A stretch of 63,617 nucleotides of DNA from Bacteroidota bacterium (GCA_011050615.1 DRFJ01000046.1:1-63617); one strand, 5' to 3'; positions 45,144 to 52,919 are shown, numbered from the stretch's first letter. Notes: generated by a model from the letters alone, not told the origin. Numbers and translations are program-made.

Positions 45144-45903
45144 TTACATAGTCAGAGCTATTCCTATTCTGTAAGGACTCATTATATGATTCTGACCGCT
45201 CCAGTCTGCTATTCCGAACAGATCAGTGTATTCAGCAATAATAACCGGCGATGCCAGGTCGGCAAAGACAGTTATCTTACCAAATTCCCCCATTAAGATA
45301 TCGGCTCCCACCTGATAGCTTATTCAGAACTGACCTTTTGAATATTCACCATAGGTGCCGTCACGTTCAGGAGCAAGAAAATTGGCGCTGACTGTGAACA
45401 CGCCGGGTGCTATACCACCCCAGAGCCTGAACTTTTCTGTCGGGTATACATATCGTACGGCTGCTCTTATGGATACTGCATCAAAAAAATATTTGACGTC
45501 TGCAGGGAACACCCCTGTTTCGTGTGATCCCGTTTCCACATACACCCATCCGCTACTGGATGCTTCACCTTCATAAGCCACATCAGTACTTTTCCTCCCG
45601 AGTTCTCCCAGTAAACCTATTTAAAAATTATTGCTTATAGGATACAGGAGACCGAAACCAAAAAAATATCCACCCGCCATCACAGCATCCCCGCTTGATT
45701 CAACAGTCGATGAGACAGGATTACAGGGAAGGACCAACCAGGAGTGGACCTGGTAACCTCCTTCAACCATAAAACTGGTCTTCTTCTTGCTTACGGCTTC
45801 ATTTCCCATAATATTTTAGAGAGTCCGGAGATCCACCTGTCTGACTTAATGCAACAGAACACATAAAGAATGTGCATAAACAAATAAAAATTAATTTTTT
45901 CAT
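45144..45903 (-). pseudogene. broken outer-membrane beta-barrel protein gene
   Basis: Read on the minus strand from an ATG at 45903, there is a clear signal peptide (MKKLIFICLCTFFMCSVALS) but the frame ends shortly after at a TGA. Shifting frame near 45810 recovers a beta-barrel-like sequence (SFMVEGGYQVHSWLV, AGGYFFGFGLLYPISNN) that meets a TAA near 45621, continues in the same frame (VYVETGSHETGV, AAVRYVYPTEKFRLWGG), meets a TGA near 45324, and continues again (LMGEFGKITVFADLASP) to a final TAA at 45144. One frameshift and two in-frame stops in about 250 codons mean the gene is dead, or the sequence has several errors. Its product was about 250 residues, probably an eight-strand outer-membrane barrel. 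Confidence 0.78.
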
Positions 45904-46009
45904 CCTGTAATATTATTAAAAGAAATTTATTAAACAGACCTCCGGCTGTTTTGCCCTGCCATTTCCGGGATTCAATTGTAATTAAAAATTATTTTGTACA
46001 TTTCTGTCC

Positions 46010-46867
46010 ATGATACCTTATGAAGCAAGCAGGGAAATGAAAATTGGGTATGACCTGTCATCACCTGACAGGGTTTATGTTCTGCCTCCTGTGCTTAAAG
46101 AAATATCAGGTATTACCGAAAGGGATGAGAGTTCGCTTGTTTGTGTCGAAGATAACCGGGAGATAATTTTTATCTATGATATAAATCAAAGCAGAATAAT
46201 CAGCCAGTATACCGTAGGAGGGAGGGGTGACTTTGAAGGAGTGGCCAGGGTTAACAATTGCTTATATATATTGAGGAGCGACGGCCTGTTATCTGAAATT
46301 ATAAATTATGAATCAGTAAATTATAAAAAGAATATTTATTCTACCGGAGTGCCGTGGAATGATAATGAAGGTTTATGTTATGACCCGGAGAACAACAGGT
46401 TGCTTATAGGCCCCAAAGAAATCCCGGATAAAAAATCAGGGGAAAAAAGCATGCGATTCATATATGGCTTCAGGCTTGACACTAAAGAACTTATTCAGGA
46501 ACCGGTATTAACCTTTGATCTTTCGTGTATTGAAAAATTTGTTCTGGAGAAAAGAATACCCCTGCCCCTGAAAAGTAAGAAAAAAAAGAAGGGAAAAAAG
46601 GCAACCTGCAGTATTAAGTTTTGCATTTCTGCTCTTGGAATTCATCCCTTAACAGGTAGACTCTTTGTCATATCATCCAGAGACAAACTCCTTTTTGTGT
46701 TTAATATGAACGGTAATATTGAACATATTAAGAATCTGGATCCAAAATTGTGCAGGCAGGCCGAAGGAATAACCTTTATGAAAAACGGGGATATGTTAAT
46801 CTCAAATGAAGGGAAAAAGAAAAAAAATCCACCTACAATAGTCAGATTCAATTATATGCCGGATTGA
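46010..46867 (+). CDS. SdiA-regulated-like beta-propeller protein
   Basis: A 285-residue protein that resembles SdiA-regulated/phytase-like propellers: EISGITERDESSLVCVEDN, DFEGVARVNNCLYILRSDG, NDNEGLCYDPENNRLLIGPKE and AEGITFMKNGDMLISNEG are the expected blade motifs. No signal peptide is obvious; an upstream part may have been lost, or the start may lie further upstream in a different codon. A lysine-rich loop (SKKKKKGKK) interrupts the propeller. It could bind or hydrolyse a phosphorylated or sugar ligand, but the active role of this family is not settled. It is divergent to the pseudogene. Confidence 0.72.
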   Translation: MIPYEASREMKIGYDLSSPDRVYVLPPVLKEISGITERDESSLVCVEDNREIIFIYDINQSRIISQYTVGGRGDFEGVARVNNCLYILRSDGLLSEIINYESVNYKKNIYSTGVPWNDNEGLCYDPENNRLLIGPKEIPDKKSGEKSMRFIYGFRLDTKELIQEPVLTFDLSCIEKFVLEKRIPLPLKSKKKKKGKKATCSIKFCISALGIHPLTGRLFVISSRDKLLFVFNMNGNIEHIKNLDPKLCRQAEGITFMKNGDMLISNEGKKKKNPPTIVRFNYMPD

Positions 46868-47163
46868 GAACTGAATATTAATCATTGAGCAAGCCTGGAA
46901 AGGCTAAAAGATCCGGAACATGAAGGTGTGAATTGGAAGGCAGTTAAACTGGAAGAAAGCACCAGCCGGAAGGAAGATGCAGACTTATAAGTAATTACCT
47001 GCTTCAAGAGTTACACTGTTCAACGATTAAACAAGGGATTATATCACTCTGACACTGAATTGGCTTAATCTGTTTCCCCATCTCAGTTTGCCATACGGTC
47101 AAGACTATTCAGGTTTAGTCAATGGTCAATCGAAACAAGTAATCAGTACCGGGGAAAGAGGTT
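46868..47163. other. intergenic region without recognised features
   Basis: A 296-base gap between convergent genes. No stable hairpin, open frame of note, or repeat was found. Confidence 0.4.
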
Positions 47164-47703
47164 CTATTCATCTATTAGAAAGATATGATTGTTCTTGACC
47201 CTGTACATCATCGGCACAACAGTCACCCTGGGGTATTTAAGCCTGAGCCTGCGAGTTTCTTTCAGTACAAAGTCAATTTCATTTTTAATCTCGTAAATTG
47301 GTTGTGACTCCTGGAAATGCTCCTCGGCCAGGTATTTTGCCCAGCCCGCAGTATCCACCATTCCCTTTATAAAATCCTTCCTTTTGTCAATGAGGTTAAT
47401 CATGGCACAATTGGTATGGCCCAGCACAATGATATGTCTTATGCCTCCCACCGCAATGGCATATGAAATATTGAACTCCATATCCCGCATATTCCCGCCT
47501 CCCGAACGAACAACGTAACTGAAATTGTGAGGCACATTAAGGACCAGCCTGCTATCGATACACATCCCGATAAGCAATTCAGGCTTAGTATGCTTTACGA
47601 ATTTACGGCCAAGGTTATGGTATTCAAGGAATAATCCCACGGGTGTATTACGGTATTCCGGTATTATATCATCTCTTGTAGTAATCTTGATTAGTGGTTC
47701 CAT
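47164..47703 (-). CDS. beta-class carbonic anhydrase-like protein
   Basis: A 179-residue protein of the beta-carbonic anhydrase family. The zinc ligands and catalytic dyad are in place: Cys48, Asp50 and Arg52 in GMCIDSR, then His96 and Cys99 in VLGHTNCAM. It is shorter than many beta-CAs but keeps the core fold (YVVRSGGGNMRDMEFNISYA). It would interconvert CO2 and bicarbonate in the cytoplasm. There is no transporter partner next to it. Some homologues use other substrates (carbon disulfide or carbonyl sulfide), so CO2 is probable but not proven. Confidence 0.85.
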   Translation of the reverse strand: MEPLIKITTRDDIIPEYRNTPVGLFLEYHNLGRKFVKHTKPELLIGMCIDSRLVLNVPHNFSYVVRSGGGNMRDMEFNISYAIAVGGIRHIIVLGHTNCAMINLIDKRKDFIKGMVDTAGWAKYLAEEHFQESQPIYEIKNEIDFVLKETRRLRLKYPRVTVVPMMYRVKNNHIFLIDE

Positions 47704-47960
47704 ATAATTTAATTTACGGGATAAATATTCAGTTCATAATGTAAGTTTAGCCGTGTAAAAGTAAATATTTTCTTCTTTTTGACAAGGATAGTCCTTTTTC
47801 CTATGGCCTTTGAAATTCTTTCTATTATAAAAATCTTTTCAGGAAAATTCCCATAGTGCATATCATTATTAATTCACTAATTTGAATAATCAATAAGACA
47901 AAAACATTTATATTGCATCTTTGAATATTCAATGTCAATCATTGATGGTTTTGCTTTACT

Positions 47961-48755
47961 ATGGCACTAAAAACCAAAAAAGAAGAAATAATTTATCATG
48001 ACAAGCCACTGAAGATCGAATATTTTATTCGCCATGGACAAAATGAAACAGTCCTTTATCTTCATGGTCTTGGTTGTTCGAAATCTGACTTCCTGGGAGC
48101 AACAAAAATTGAAACACTCAACTCACACACACTAGTAGCTTTAGATTTTCCCGGACATGGAAACTCGGGCTATTTAGAGAAACTTGACATTGATGATCTT
48201 GTTGAAATTACCAGGCTCTTTGTGGAGAAACTTAATCTGCATGACCTCATTTTAATTGGCCATAGCATGGGCGGGCTTGTCGCTGTCCTTTTTTCTGAAA
48301 GGTATGCCGGCAGAGTGAAGGCATTTGTGAATGTTGAAGGCAATCTGAAAAGCGAGGACTGCACATTTTCGAGACAGGCGGTTATGGTTGATTACGATAC
48401 GTTTGTTAACGAAACATTCCGCAACTTTAAAATAATATTGCAGTTCAGTAAAAAACCTGGATTCAAAAAATGTGCAGAAATACTTGGAAAATTTAATCCA
48501 CAAAAGGCTATGTTTGATTTTAGCCCTTCAATGGTTACATATTCTGATAGCGGAAAACTAATTCAAAAATTTACATCGCTTAAAATACCGAAATGTTTTA
48601 TCCACGGATCAGAAAATAATGTATTATCATATATCCCTGAACTTGAAGAAAAGGGCATCCCGGTTTTTGAAATATCAGACAGCAATCATTTTCCACAGTA
48701 CGATAATCCGGGAGAATACCACAGTGTCATTGCTGAATTTTTAGTGAGGTTATAA
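47961..48755 (+). CDS. alpha/beta hydrolase
   Basis: A 264-residue cytoplasmic alpha/beta hydrolase. HGLGCS forms the oxyanion region (about 35-40), GHSMGG is the nucleophile elbow (Ser about 98), FIHGSENNV supplies a likely acid and SDSNHFPQYD the histidine. No signal peptide is seen. The substrate cannot be inferred; esterase, thioesterase or lactonase roles are all possible. It is divergent from the carbonic anhydrase gene and is the last intact gene before the insertion-sequence and CRISPR scar. Confidence 0.88.
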   Translation: MALKTKKEEIIYHDKPLKIEYFIRHGQNETVLYLHGLGCSKSDFLGATKIETLNSHTLVALDFPGHGNSGYLEKLDIDDLVEITRLFVEKLNLHDLILIGHSMGGLVAVLFSERYAGRVKAFVNVEGNLKSEDCTFSRQAVMVDYDTFVNETFRNFKIILQFSKKPGFKKCAEILGKFNPQKAMFDFSPSMVTYSDSGKLIQKFTSLKIPKCFIHGSENNVLSYIPELEEKGIPVFEISDSNHFPQYDNPGEYHSVIAEFLVRL

Positions 48756-48842
48756 TTATGATAATCAAATATGCCCTCCTTTCCGGAAAGGAGGGATTCA
48801 CTTTACCGGACCCTGAGAACTCAGTGCATATTCCTGCGATTT

Positions 48843-48908
48843 CGGACACCATTCCTGATTTAAACGGACATCCAGTCCTGAGTTATCCGGGCACTTTGCT
48901 CATCATTC
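48843..48908. repeat. 22-bp imperfect tandem repeats, IS-end type
   Basis: Three consecutive 22-base units begin at 48843, 48865 and 48887. The first two share CGGACA and TCCTGA at the same offsets and agree at about 16 of 22 positions; the third is more diverged (CCGGGCAC). This pattern is like the multiple terminal repeats of IS21 elements. Confidence 0.5.
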
Positions 48909-49155
48909 ATTTTCGCAGTCATATTTCACCTAAAATTAGATGTTTTTATATTTCTTTCTCATTGATTCTTCTCTTTCAAGTTCGATTCTGTGTGAGCTGT
49001 ATATCACTCGATAGATTAGTTCATAAGTCATACCGTATTGAGCTGGCAGGAGAATCGATGCGTAGAAAAAGACAAACAATATCTGAAGAAAAAAATGTAA
49101 ATTAGTTTAACAACGGACAATCTAAAAAGAGTTCTTTTTTTGATGGTAAATAGGG

Positions 49156-49210
49156 GGTGGTCACTTTGCTCCGGTGACGGTGGTCAATTTAAATCGTAGA
49201 ATGGTGGTCA
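49156..49210. repeat. triple GGTGGTCA repeats, IS21-type end
   Basis: GGTGGTCA occurs at 49156-49163, 49179-49186 and 49203-49210, i.e. every 23-24 bases, with related spacers (TTTG/TTTAAAT/ATGT then C-C-G-G-like). This is the classic layout of an IS21-family terminus. The last unit lies only about 30 bases from the end of the tracrRNA terminator. Confidence 0.6.
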
Positions 49211-49237
49211 ATATGTCCGGTGTTTCCACTGAAGCAG

Positions 49238-49322
49238 GGAAAAAAAGAAAAACGACCTCATAAGAGGCCGCTTTAAATGTTTTCACAACGGAATAATCCT
49301 TATTGTGAATTACTTCAAATTG
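49238..49322 (-). ncRNA. type II-C tracrRNA, apparently complete
   Basis: Read on the minus strand. A TATATTTG promoter box (49328-49335) is followed by an anti-repeat (49325-49303; ACAATTTG, bulge AAGT, AATTCACAA), then the nexus AAGGATTATTCCGTT (around 49302-49287), which matches the conserved AAGG...CCGTT nexus of tracrRNAs, then an A-rich linker and a terminal hairpin GGCCTC-TTAT-GAGGTC (49268-49253) with a U-tract (about 49252-49240). The anti-repeat is complementary to the lone CRISPR repeat at 49641-49670 on both sides of an internal bulge. Known Bacteroidota tracrRNAs lie divergent to cas9 in this way. The boundaries are estimates; the RNA may still be made although Cas9 is gone. Confidence 0.8.
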
Positions 49323-49327
49323 TAGAA

Positions 49328-49359
49328 CAAATATAATATAAAAACATAATAAATTCAAT
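49328..49359 (-). promoter_or_regulatory. promoter of the tracrRNA
   Basis: TATATTTG (49328-49335, minus strand) is a full match to the Bacteroidota -7 element TAnnTTTG; ATTG at 49356-49359 is an acceptable -33 box at 20-base spacing. It overlaps the region just upstream of the cas9 start, so the two divergent transcripts share it. Confidence 0.6.
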
Positions 49360-49363
49360 CAAT

Positions 49364-49705
49364 ATGAAAAAAATACTCGGACTTGATCTTGGAACCAATT
49401 CCATCGGCTGGGCATTAATAAATATGGGTGAGTTACAGAAAGAAGGTGAGATTATTCGTACAGGTTCCAGGATAACACCAATGAGTCAGGATATTATCAA
49501 CGATTTTGGCGGGGGAAATAAAGTGTCAAAGACTGCAGAACGAACCCATTTCAGGTCTGTTAGAAGGTTAATAGAGCGCCGAAAGCTACGAAGAGAACGG
49601 CTGTTAAAAGTCCTCAAAATTATAGGTGTGCTTTATATGTCAAAGATACAATTTGAAAGCAATTCACAACAAGTATATTTTCTTGGTGGAGGCGCAAATG
49701 GGTAG
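49364..49705 (+). pseudogene. cas9: cas9 (type II-C) N-terminal stub running into a CRISPR repeat
   Basis: The frame encodes 113 residues. Residues 1-88 are the start of a II-C Cas9: the RuvC-I motif LGLDLGTNSIGWALI with Asp8, GSRITPMSQDI, and the arginine-rich bridge helix (TAERTHFRSVRRLIERR, then KLRRERLLKVLKIIG). Full Bacteroidota II-C Cas9 proteins are about 1400-1500 residues. Here the REC lobe, HNH, RuvC-II/III and PAM domains are missing. Residues from about 89 are translated from an antisense CRISPR repeat (49641-49670), so a deletion joined cas9 codon ~88 to the array. A nuclease is not possible. A short basic peptide with an RNA-binding bridge helix might still be made. Confidence 0.85.
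49641..49670 (-). CRISPR. single orphan type II-C CRISPR repeat
   Basis: On the minus strand the 30-base core (start GTTGTGAATTGC, end TTGTATCTTTG) is the typical 5' part of Bacteroidota II-C repeats, which are 36 or 46-47 bases long. The full unit may extend to about 49625. Only one copy is present; the next ~30 bases (49671-49700) may be a leftover spacer but no second repeat follows. Its first 24 bases pair with the tracrRNA anti-repeat at 49303-49325 as two helices around an internal bulge. The repeat contains TATCTTTG, a possible embedded promoter element. Confidence 0.8.
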
Positions 49706-49899
49706 TACTTTAAAGTGCCAAGATAACATTGTTCTTATTAATTACCAGTACTAATGTTATAGACCATATATTGAAAGTGTTGGCAGATATCAAATTACTA
49801 ATATTTATTAATCTATCATAGTTATTTTTAATATTACCCCCGGGCTTTCTCTCTTGACTCATAGTCATTAATTTCATATATTGCTTTAAAAGCATCGAT

Positions 49900-50442
49900 A
49901 TGGATAAAACCAAATGTGGCCACCAATGGGAAATGGTTAACACCCGATCAGGATTTATCATAACAGAAATCTGCCATAAATGTAGTCTTATTACAACATA
50001 TTTTTCAAGTGAAGAACACCCTCCACTTGAAGAATACAGAGATGGAGAACATTTCTGGAATGTAATGTCCAGCTCTCAATCAGTGCAATTTGATCTCAGA
50101 TGTAGATTATGTAAAACCCAGGTTTCTTTCGATGAATTGTCTGCTCTTATGCTTTGCACAAGTTGTAAGAAAGATTGCAAAGTATTCGAATTGCTGGAGA
50201 GGGGGCAGGGTCATTCAGTGTGGGTATATGTTGCATTCGGTTTTAAGCCATATAAGGATAAACGGCAACTAACCGGGGAAAAGCTAGGCATTCTGGAAGA
50301 TTACTTTAATATGAAAAGAAAGTCTACAAAGTCTTCCATAAAAATAGTGTCCCATGAATTAATATATGATGAAGATTCCTGCATGGGCGGTTTTATCATG
50401 GACGAATTTTTGCTATCACTCGATGCTCCTGCAAACAAGTAA
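49900..50442 (+). CDS. multi zinc-ribbon hypothetical protein
   Basis: A 180-residue protein with three CxxC pairs (CHKC, CRLC, CTSC) plus CGH near the N-terminus and CKKDC, which suggests two zinc ribbons between residues 5 and 90. A C-terminal part without cysteines follows (VWVYVAFGFKPYKDKRQL). No known family was recognised. The adjacent DRTGG gene begins 43 bases downstream on the same strand, so it may be the first gene of the redox operon, or a leftover of the scarred region just upstream, whose AT-rich composition it shares. It is probably a nucleic-acid or metal-binding accessory. Confidence 0.55.
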   Translation: MDKTKCGHQWEMVNTRSGFIITEICHKCSLITTYFSSEEHPPLEEYRDGEHFWNVMSSSQSVQFDLRCRLCKTQVSFDELSALMLCTSCKKDCKVFELLERGQGHSVWVYVAFGFKPYKDKRQLTGEKLGILEDYFNMKRKSTKSSIKIVSHELIYDEDSCMGGFIMDEFLLSLDAPANK

Positions 50443-50485
50443 ATTAGAGAAAGTTCATTTTATTCAAATATAATACTTTAGCCTT

Positions 50486-50815
50486 ATGAAACTAAAAGAT
50501 ATTATTGGTAGTTTATCGCTTAATGTTTTAACAAATCTTGACGACAAAGAAGTTACAGGTGTTTATATATCAGATATGCTATCTGATGTAATGAGTAATG
50601 CAAAGGCAGGGAACCTCTGGGTTACGATACAGACGCATAAGAATATCGTGGCAGCTGCAAATCTGATAGATATTTCTGCAGTGATAGTTACGCAGGGGAC
50701 CAGGGTTCCTGAAGAAACAATTGACCTTGCTAATCGCTATAATGTTATAATAATAAGTACAAATGATTCAACTTTTGCTTTAAGTGGCAAGCTATACCAG
50801 ATAGGGATTAAATAG
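50486..50815 (+). CDS. DRTGG domain protein
   Basis: A 109-residue stand-alone DRTGG domain (VTGVYISDMLSDVMSNAKAGNLWVTI). The domain has no proven reaction but often accompanies [FeFe]-hydrogenase and bifurcating-complex genes in anaerobes, usually near ATP-binding kinase-like proteins and PHP proteins. The next gene repeats this domain fused to an ATPase domain, so the two may form a heteromeric sensor. It begins the tightly packed part of the operon (15 bases to the next gene). Confidence 0.75.
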   Translation: MKLKDIIGSLSLNVLTNLDDKEVTGVYISDMLSDVMSNAKAGNLWVTIQTHKNIVAAANLIDISAVIVTQGTRVPEETIDLANRYNVIIISTNDSTFALSGKLYQIGIK

Positions 50816-50830
50816 AATAAATGATTATCC

Positions 50831-51652
50831 ATGCCGGTCACAGCAAAATATATTGTTGAAGTCAAACGTATTCAGGAAATACTTAATGCAAAAACCTGGG
50901 TCAGTAATATATCTGATAGTGATTATATAACAGGTATTTATGCCTCAGACCTGATGAGTGATGTACTGGCATATGGTAAACCCGGATCAATGCTCCTTAC
51001 CGGACTTTATTCCGTTCAGGCAATTATTTCCGCTTACATGGCAGAGTTCAGGGGTGTCGCCTTCATCAGGAACAAGACCCCGGAGGAAGAAACACTGAAG
51101 TTCGCACGAGAGAAAGGAATGTTCGTACTATCGACAGCGAGTGATATGTATGATGCTTGCATTAAGCTCGCAGGTTTGGAAACCGTAATACCAGAAGAAG
51201 CACCTGAAGCTGAAAAAATACATAAATCTGATAATTTAACCACTTATACCTTTAAAATTGATGGTAATGATTTTGCAAGTGCAGGAATGGTATCCACACG
51301 GGTTAAGGCTATCCTTAAGTCAATTGGATATGAACCGGAAATAATAAGAAGGGCTGCAATATCAATTTACGAAGCTGAAATGAACGTTGTTATGCATGCC
51401 AGGAAAGCCGAAGTTACCCTTACCGCAAGCGATAAGGAAATTTATATAATAGTTATAGATGAAGGAAAGGGTATAGGGGATATTGATCTTGCTATGCAGG
51501 AAGGTTATTCAACAGCGACAGAGGAACAGAGAGCACTTGGATTCGGTGCAGGCATGGGACTTCCAAATATCAAAAAAAATGCTGATAAACTGGATATAAA
51601 CAGTGTAGTAGACGTGGGAACAAGAATTGAAATTACCTTTCATATAAAATGA
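50831..51652 (+). CDS. DRTGG domain fused to an RsbW-like HATPase domain
   Basis: A 273-residue fusion. Residues about 1-115 are a DRTGG domain (ITGIYASDLMSDVLAYGKPG) similar to the preceding gene. Residues about 135-273 are a GHKL/HATPase domain of the anti-sigma-factor serine kinase type: the N box EAEMNVVMHA, the G1 box IDEGKGIGD and the G2-like GFGAGMGLPNIKK. In other hydrogenase loci these occur as separate proteins. The fusion would let the DRTGG part control a serine kinase or switch protein. Its stop overlaps the start of the next gene by four bases. Confidence 0.82.
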   Translation: MPVTAKYIVEVKRIQEILNAKTWVSNISDSDYITGIYASDLMSDVLAYGKPGSMLLTGLYSVQAIISAYMAEFRGVAFIRNKTPEEETLKFAREKGMFVLSTASDMYDACIKLAGLETVIPEEAPEAEKIHKSDNLTTYTFKIDGNDFASAGMVSTRVKAILKSIGYEPEIIRRAAISIYEAEMNVVMHARKAEVTLTASDKEIYIIVIDEGKGIGDIDLAMQEGYSTATEEQRALGFGAGMGLPNIKKNADKLDINSVVDVGTRIEITFHIK

Positions 51653-52908
51653 AATACTATCATTCACATGTTATAATACAGGAGAGGTGCTCGGGGACAC
51701 TTAACTGTTTGAGAGCATGTCCGTCAAGAGCTCTGCGTTACAGGGGTGGCAAGATAATTTATTATAGCGATTTATGCGTCGATTGTGGAGCATGCATCGA
51801 TGCATGTCCTGAAAATGTATTCCTTCCTGTCATTGATGAAATAACTGACTTTGACAAATTTGAATATAAGATAGTCATACCCTCACATACCCTTTATACA
51901 CAGTTCGGTGCTAATATACACCCAGGCCATATCCATCAGGCTTTGCTTAATATTGGTTTTGATGCTGTTCATGAGATATCAAAACATGCCTATGAATTGA
52001 GTTACGTGGTTTCAGAGACTCTTAAATCGGAAACATTGAAGAAACCAATAATAAGTAATTTCTGTCCTGCACTTATACGCCTGATACAGGTAAGTTATCC
52101 AAATCTTGTTGACCTGGTTTCACCTTTTGATGTTTCCCGAGAACTTGCTGCTAAAGAGGCTAAAATTAATTATTCCAAGGAACTTGGCCTATCAATGGAT
52201 AAAATAGGAGTAATATTCATCAGTCCCTGTCCTGCAATGGTGGTCTCAATAAAACAACCTGCTGAAAAGGAGAAATCATGGATCGACGGTGCTATAGCAA
52301 TCAAAGATATATATAACCGTATTCTGCCTGAAATAATGAAACTGCAGAATGATAAGACGGAAATAGCCAGGCAGAAATTCTTTTATTATGGAAGAAGCTG
52401 GGGTGAACTGGGGTTTATTCTGAGACATATGGATCCGGAACATACTATTTCGGTTGCCGGAATTGATAGCGTTAAGATGATAATGGATGATATAGAAGAT
52501 TCAAGGCTCAAAAACGTGGATTATATTGAAGCATTCACATGCCCACAGGGATGTATCGGTGGAACATATTGCGTGGAAAACCCCTATATATCACGTCATA
52601 CGGCAATTATGCTGGTGAAAAAATTCGGCCAACCCCCGGAGAGAGATGATAATGAGATAAATAGAAAGATAAAGAATAACTATTATAAACTGGATGAAAA
52701 AGTAGTACCCCGAAAGACGCGATTAATGGAAAGTGATATCAGTACTTCAATCAAGAAAATGAAACAAAAACAGAGAATACTGACCAAGCTTCCGAATAAA
52801 AATTGTGGACTCTGCGGAGCTCCGACATGTGAAACCTTTGCGGCGGATTGTGCCTGGGGTGACGCTGATCTTACTGATTGCATATTCCTGAGATCCGGAT
52901 CGCATTGA
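51649..52908 (+). CDS. [FeFe]-hydrogenase-like iron-sulfur protein (HydS-like), atypical active site
   Basis: A 419-residue protein. Residues 10-55 form a ferredoxin domain with one normal motif (Cys43, 46, 49, 53) and one where the second Cys is replaced by Thr (Cys14, Thr17, Cys20, Cys24). About 75-330 is the [FeFe]-hydrogenase large-subunit C-terminal domain. The four cysteines that hold the H-cluster cubane are kept (Cys139 in NFCP, Cys194 in SPCP, Cys298 and Cys302 in FTCPQGC), but the proton-transfer Cys before Cys139 is Phe138. A C-terminal 4Fe-4S domain (CGLCGAPTC) follows; no PAS domain is present. It looks like a redox or H2 sensor, not a hydrogenase. No hydrogenase maturase genes are in the window. 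Confidence 0.82.
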   Translation: MKYYHSHVIIQERCSGTLNCLRACPSRALRYRGGKIIYYSDLCVDCGACIDACPENVFLPVIDEITDFDKFEYKIVIPSHTLYTQFGANIHPGHIHQALLNIGFDAVHEISKHAYELSYVVSETLKSETLKKPIISNFCPALIRLIQVSYPNLVDLVSPFDVSRELAAKEAKINYSKELGLSMDKIGVIFISPCPAMVVSIKQPAEKEKSWIDGAIAIKDIYNRILPEIMKLQNDKTEIARQKFFYYGRSWGELGFILRHMDPEHTISVAGIDSVKMIMDDIEDSRLKNVDYIEAFTCPQGCIGGTYCVENPYISRHTAIMLVKKFGQPPERDDNEINRKIKNNYYKLDEKVVPRKTRLMESDISTSIKKMKQKQRILTKLPNKNCGLCGAPTCETFAADCAWGDADLTDCIFLRSGSH

Positions 52909-52919
52909 GAAATATCTAT

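Larger units (their letters stand above)
48756..49239. mobile_element. IS21-like remnant region without an intact gene
   Basis: A 484-base stretch with no convincing gene. It contains two sets of short tandem units with the spacing of IS21-family terminal repeats: 48843-48908 and 49156-49210. No IstA or IstB coding remains between them, so this is probably what is left after insertion and internal deletion. A 115-codon open frame at 48758-49105 runs through the repeats and looks spurious. Confidence 0.5.

Noticed and set aside
48758-49105. 115-codon open frame after the alpha/beta hydrolase
   Set aside because: It runs through the 22-base tandem IS-end repeats, has no recognisable domain and a low-complexity C-terminus; it is better explained as non-coding IS DNA.
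49641-49900. A CRISPR array downstream of the cas9 stub
   Set aside because: Only one repeat is visible. No second copy of the repeat core occurs in the following bases, so this is an orphan repeat, not an array.
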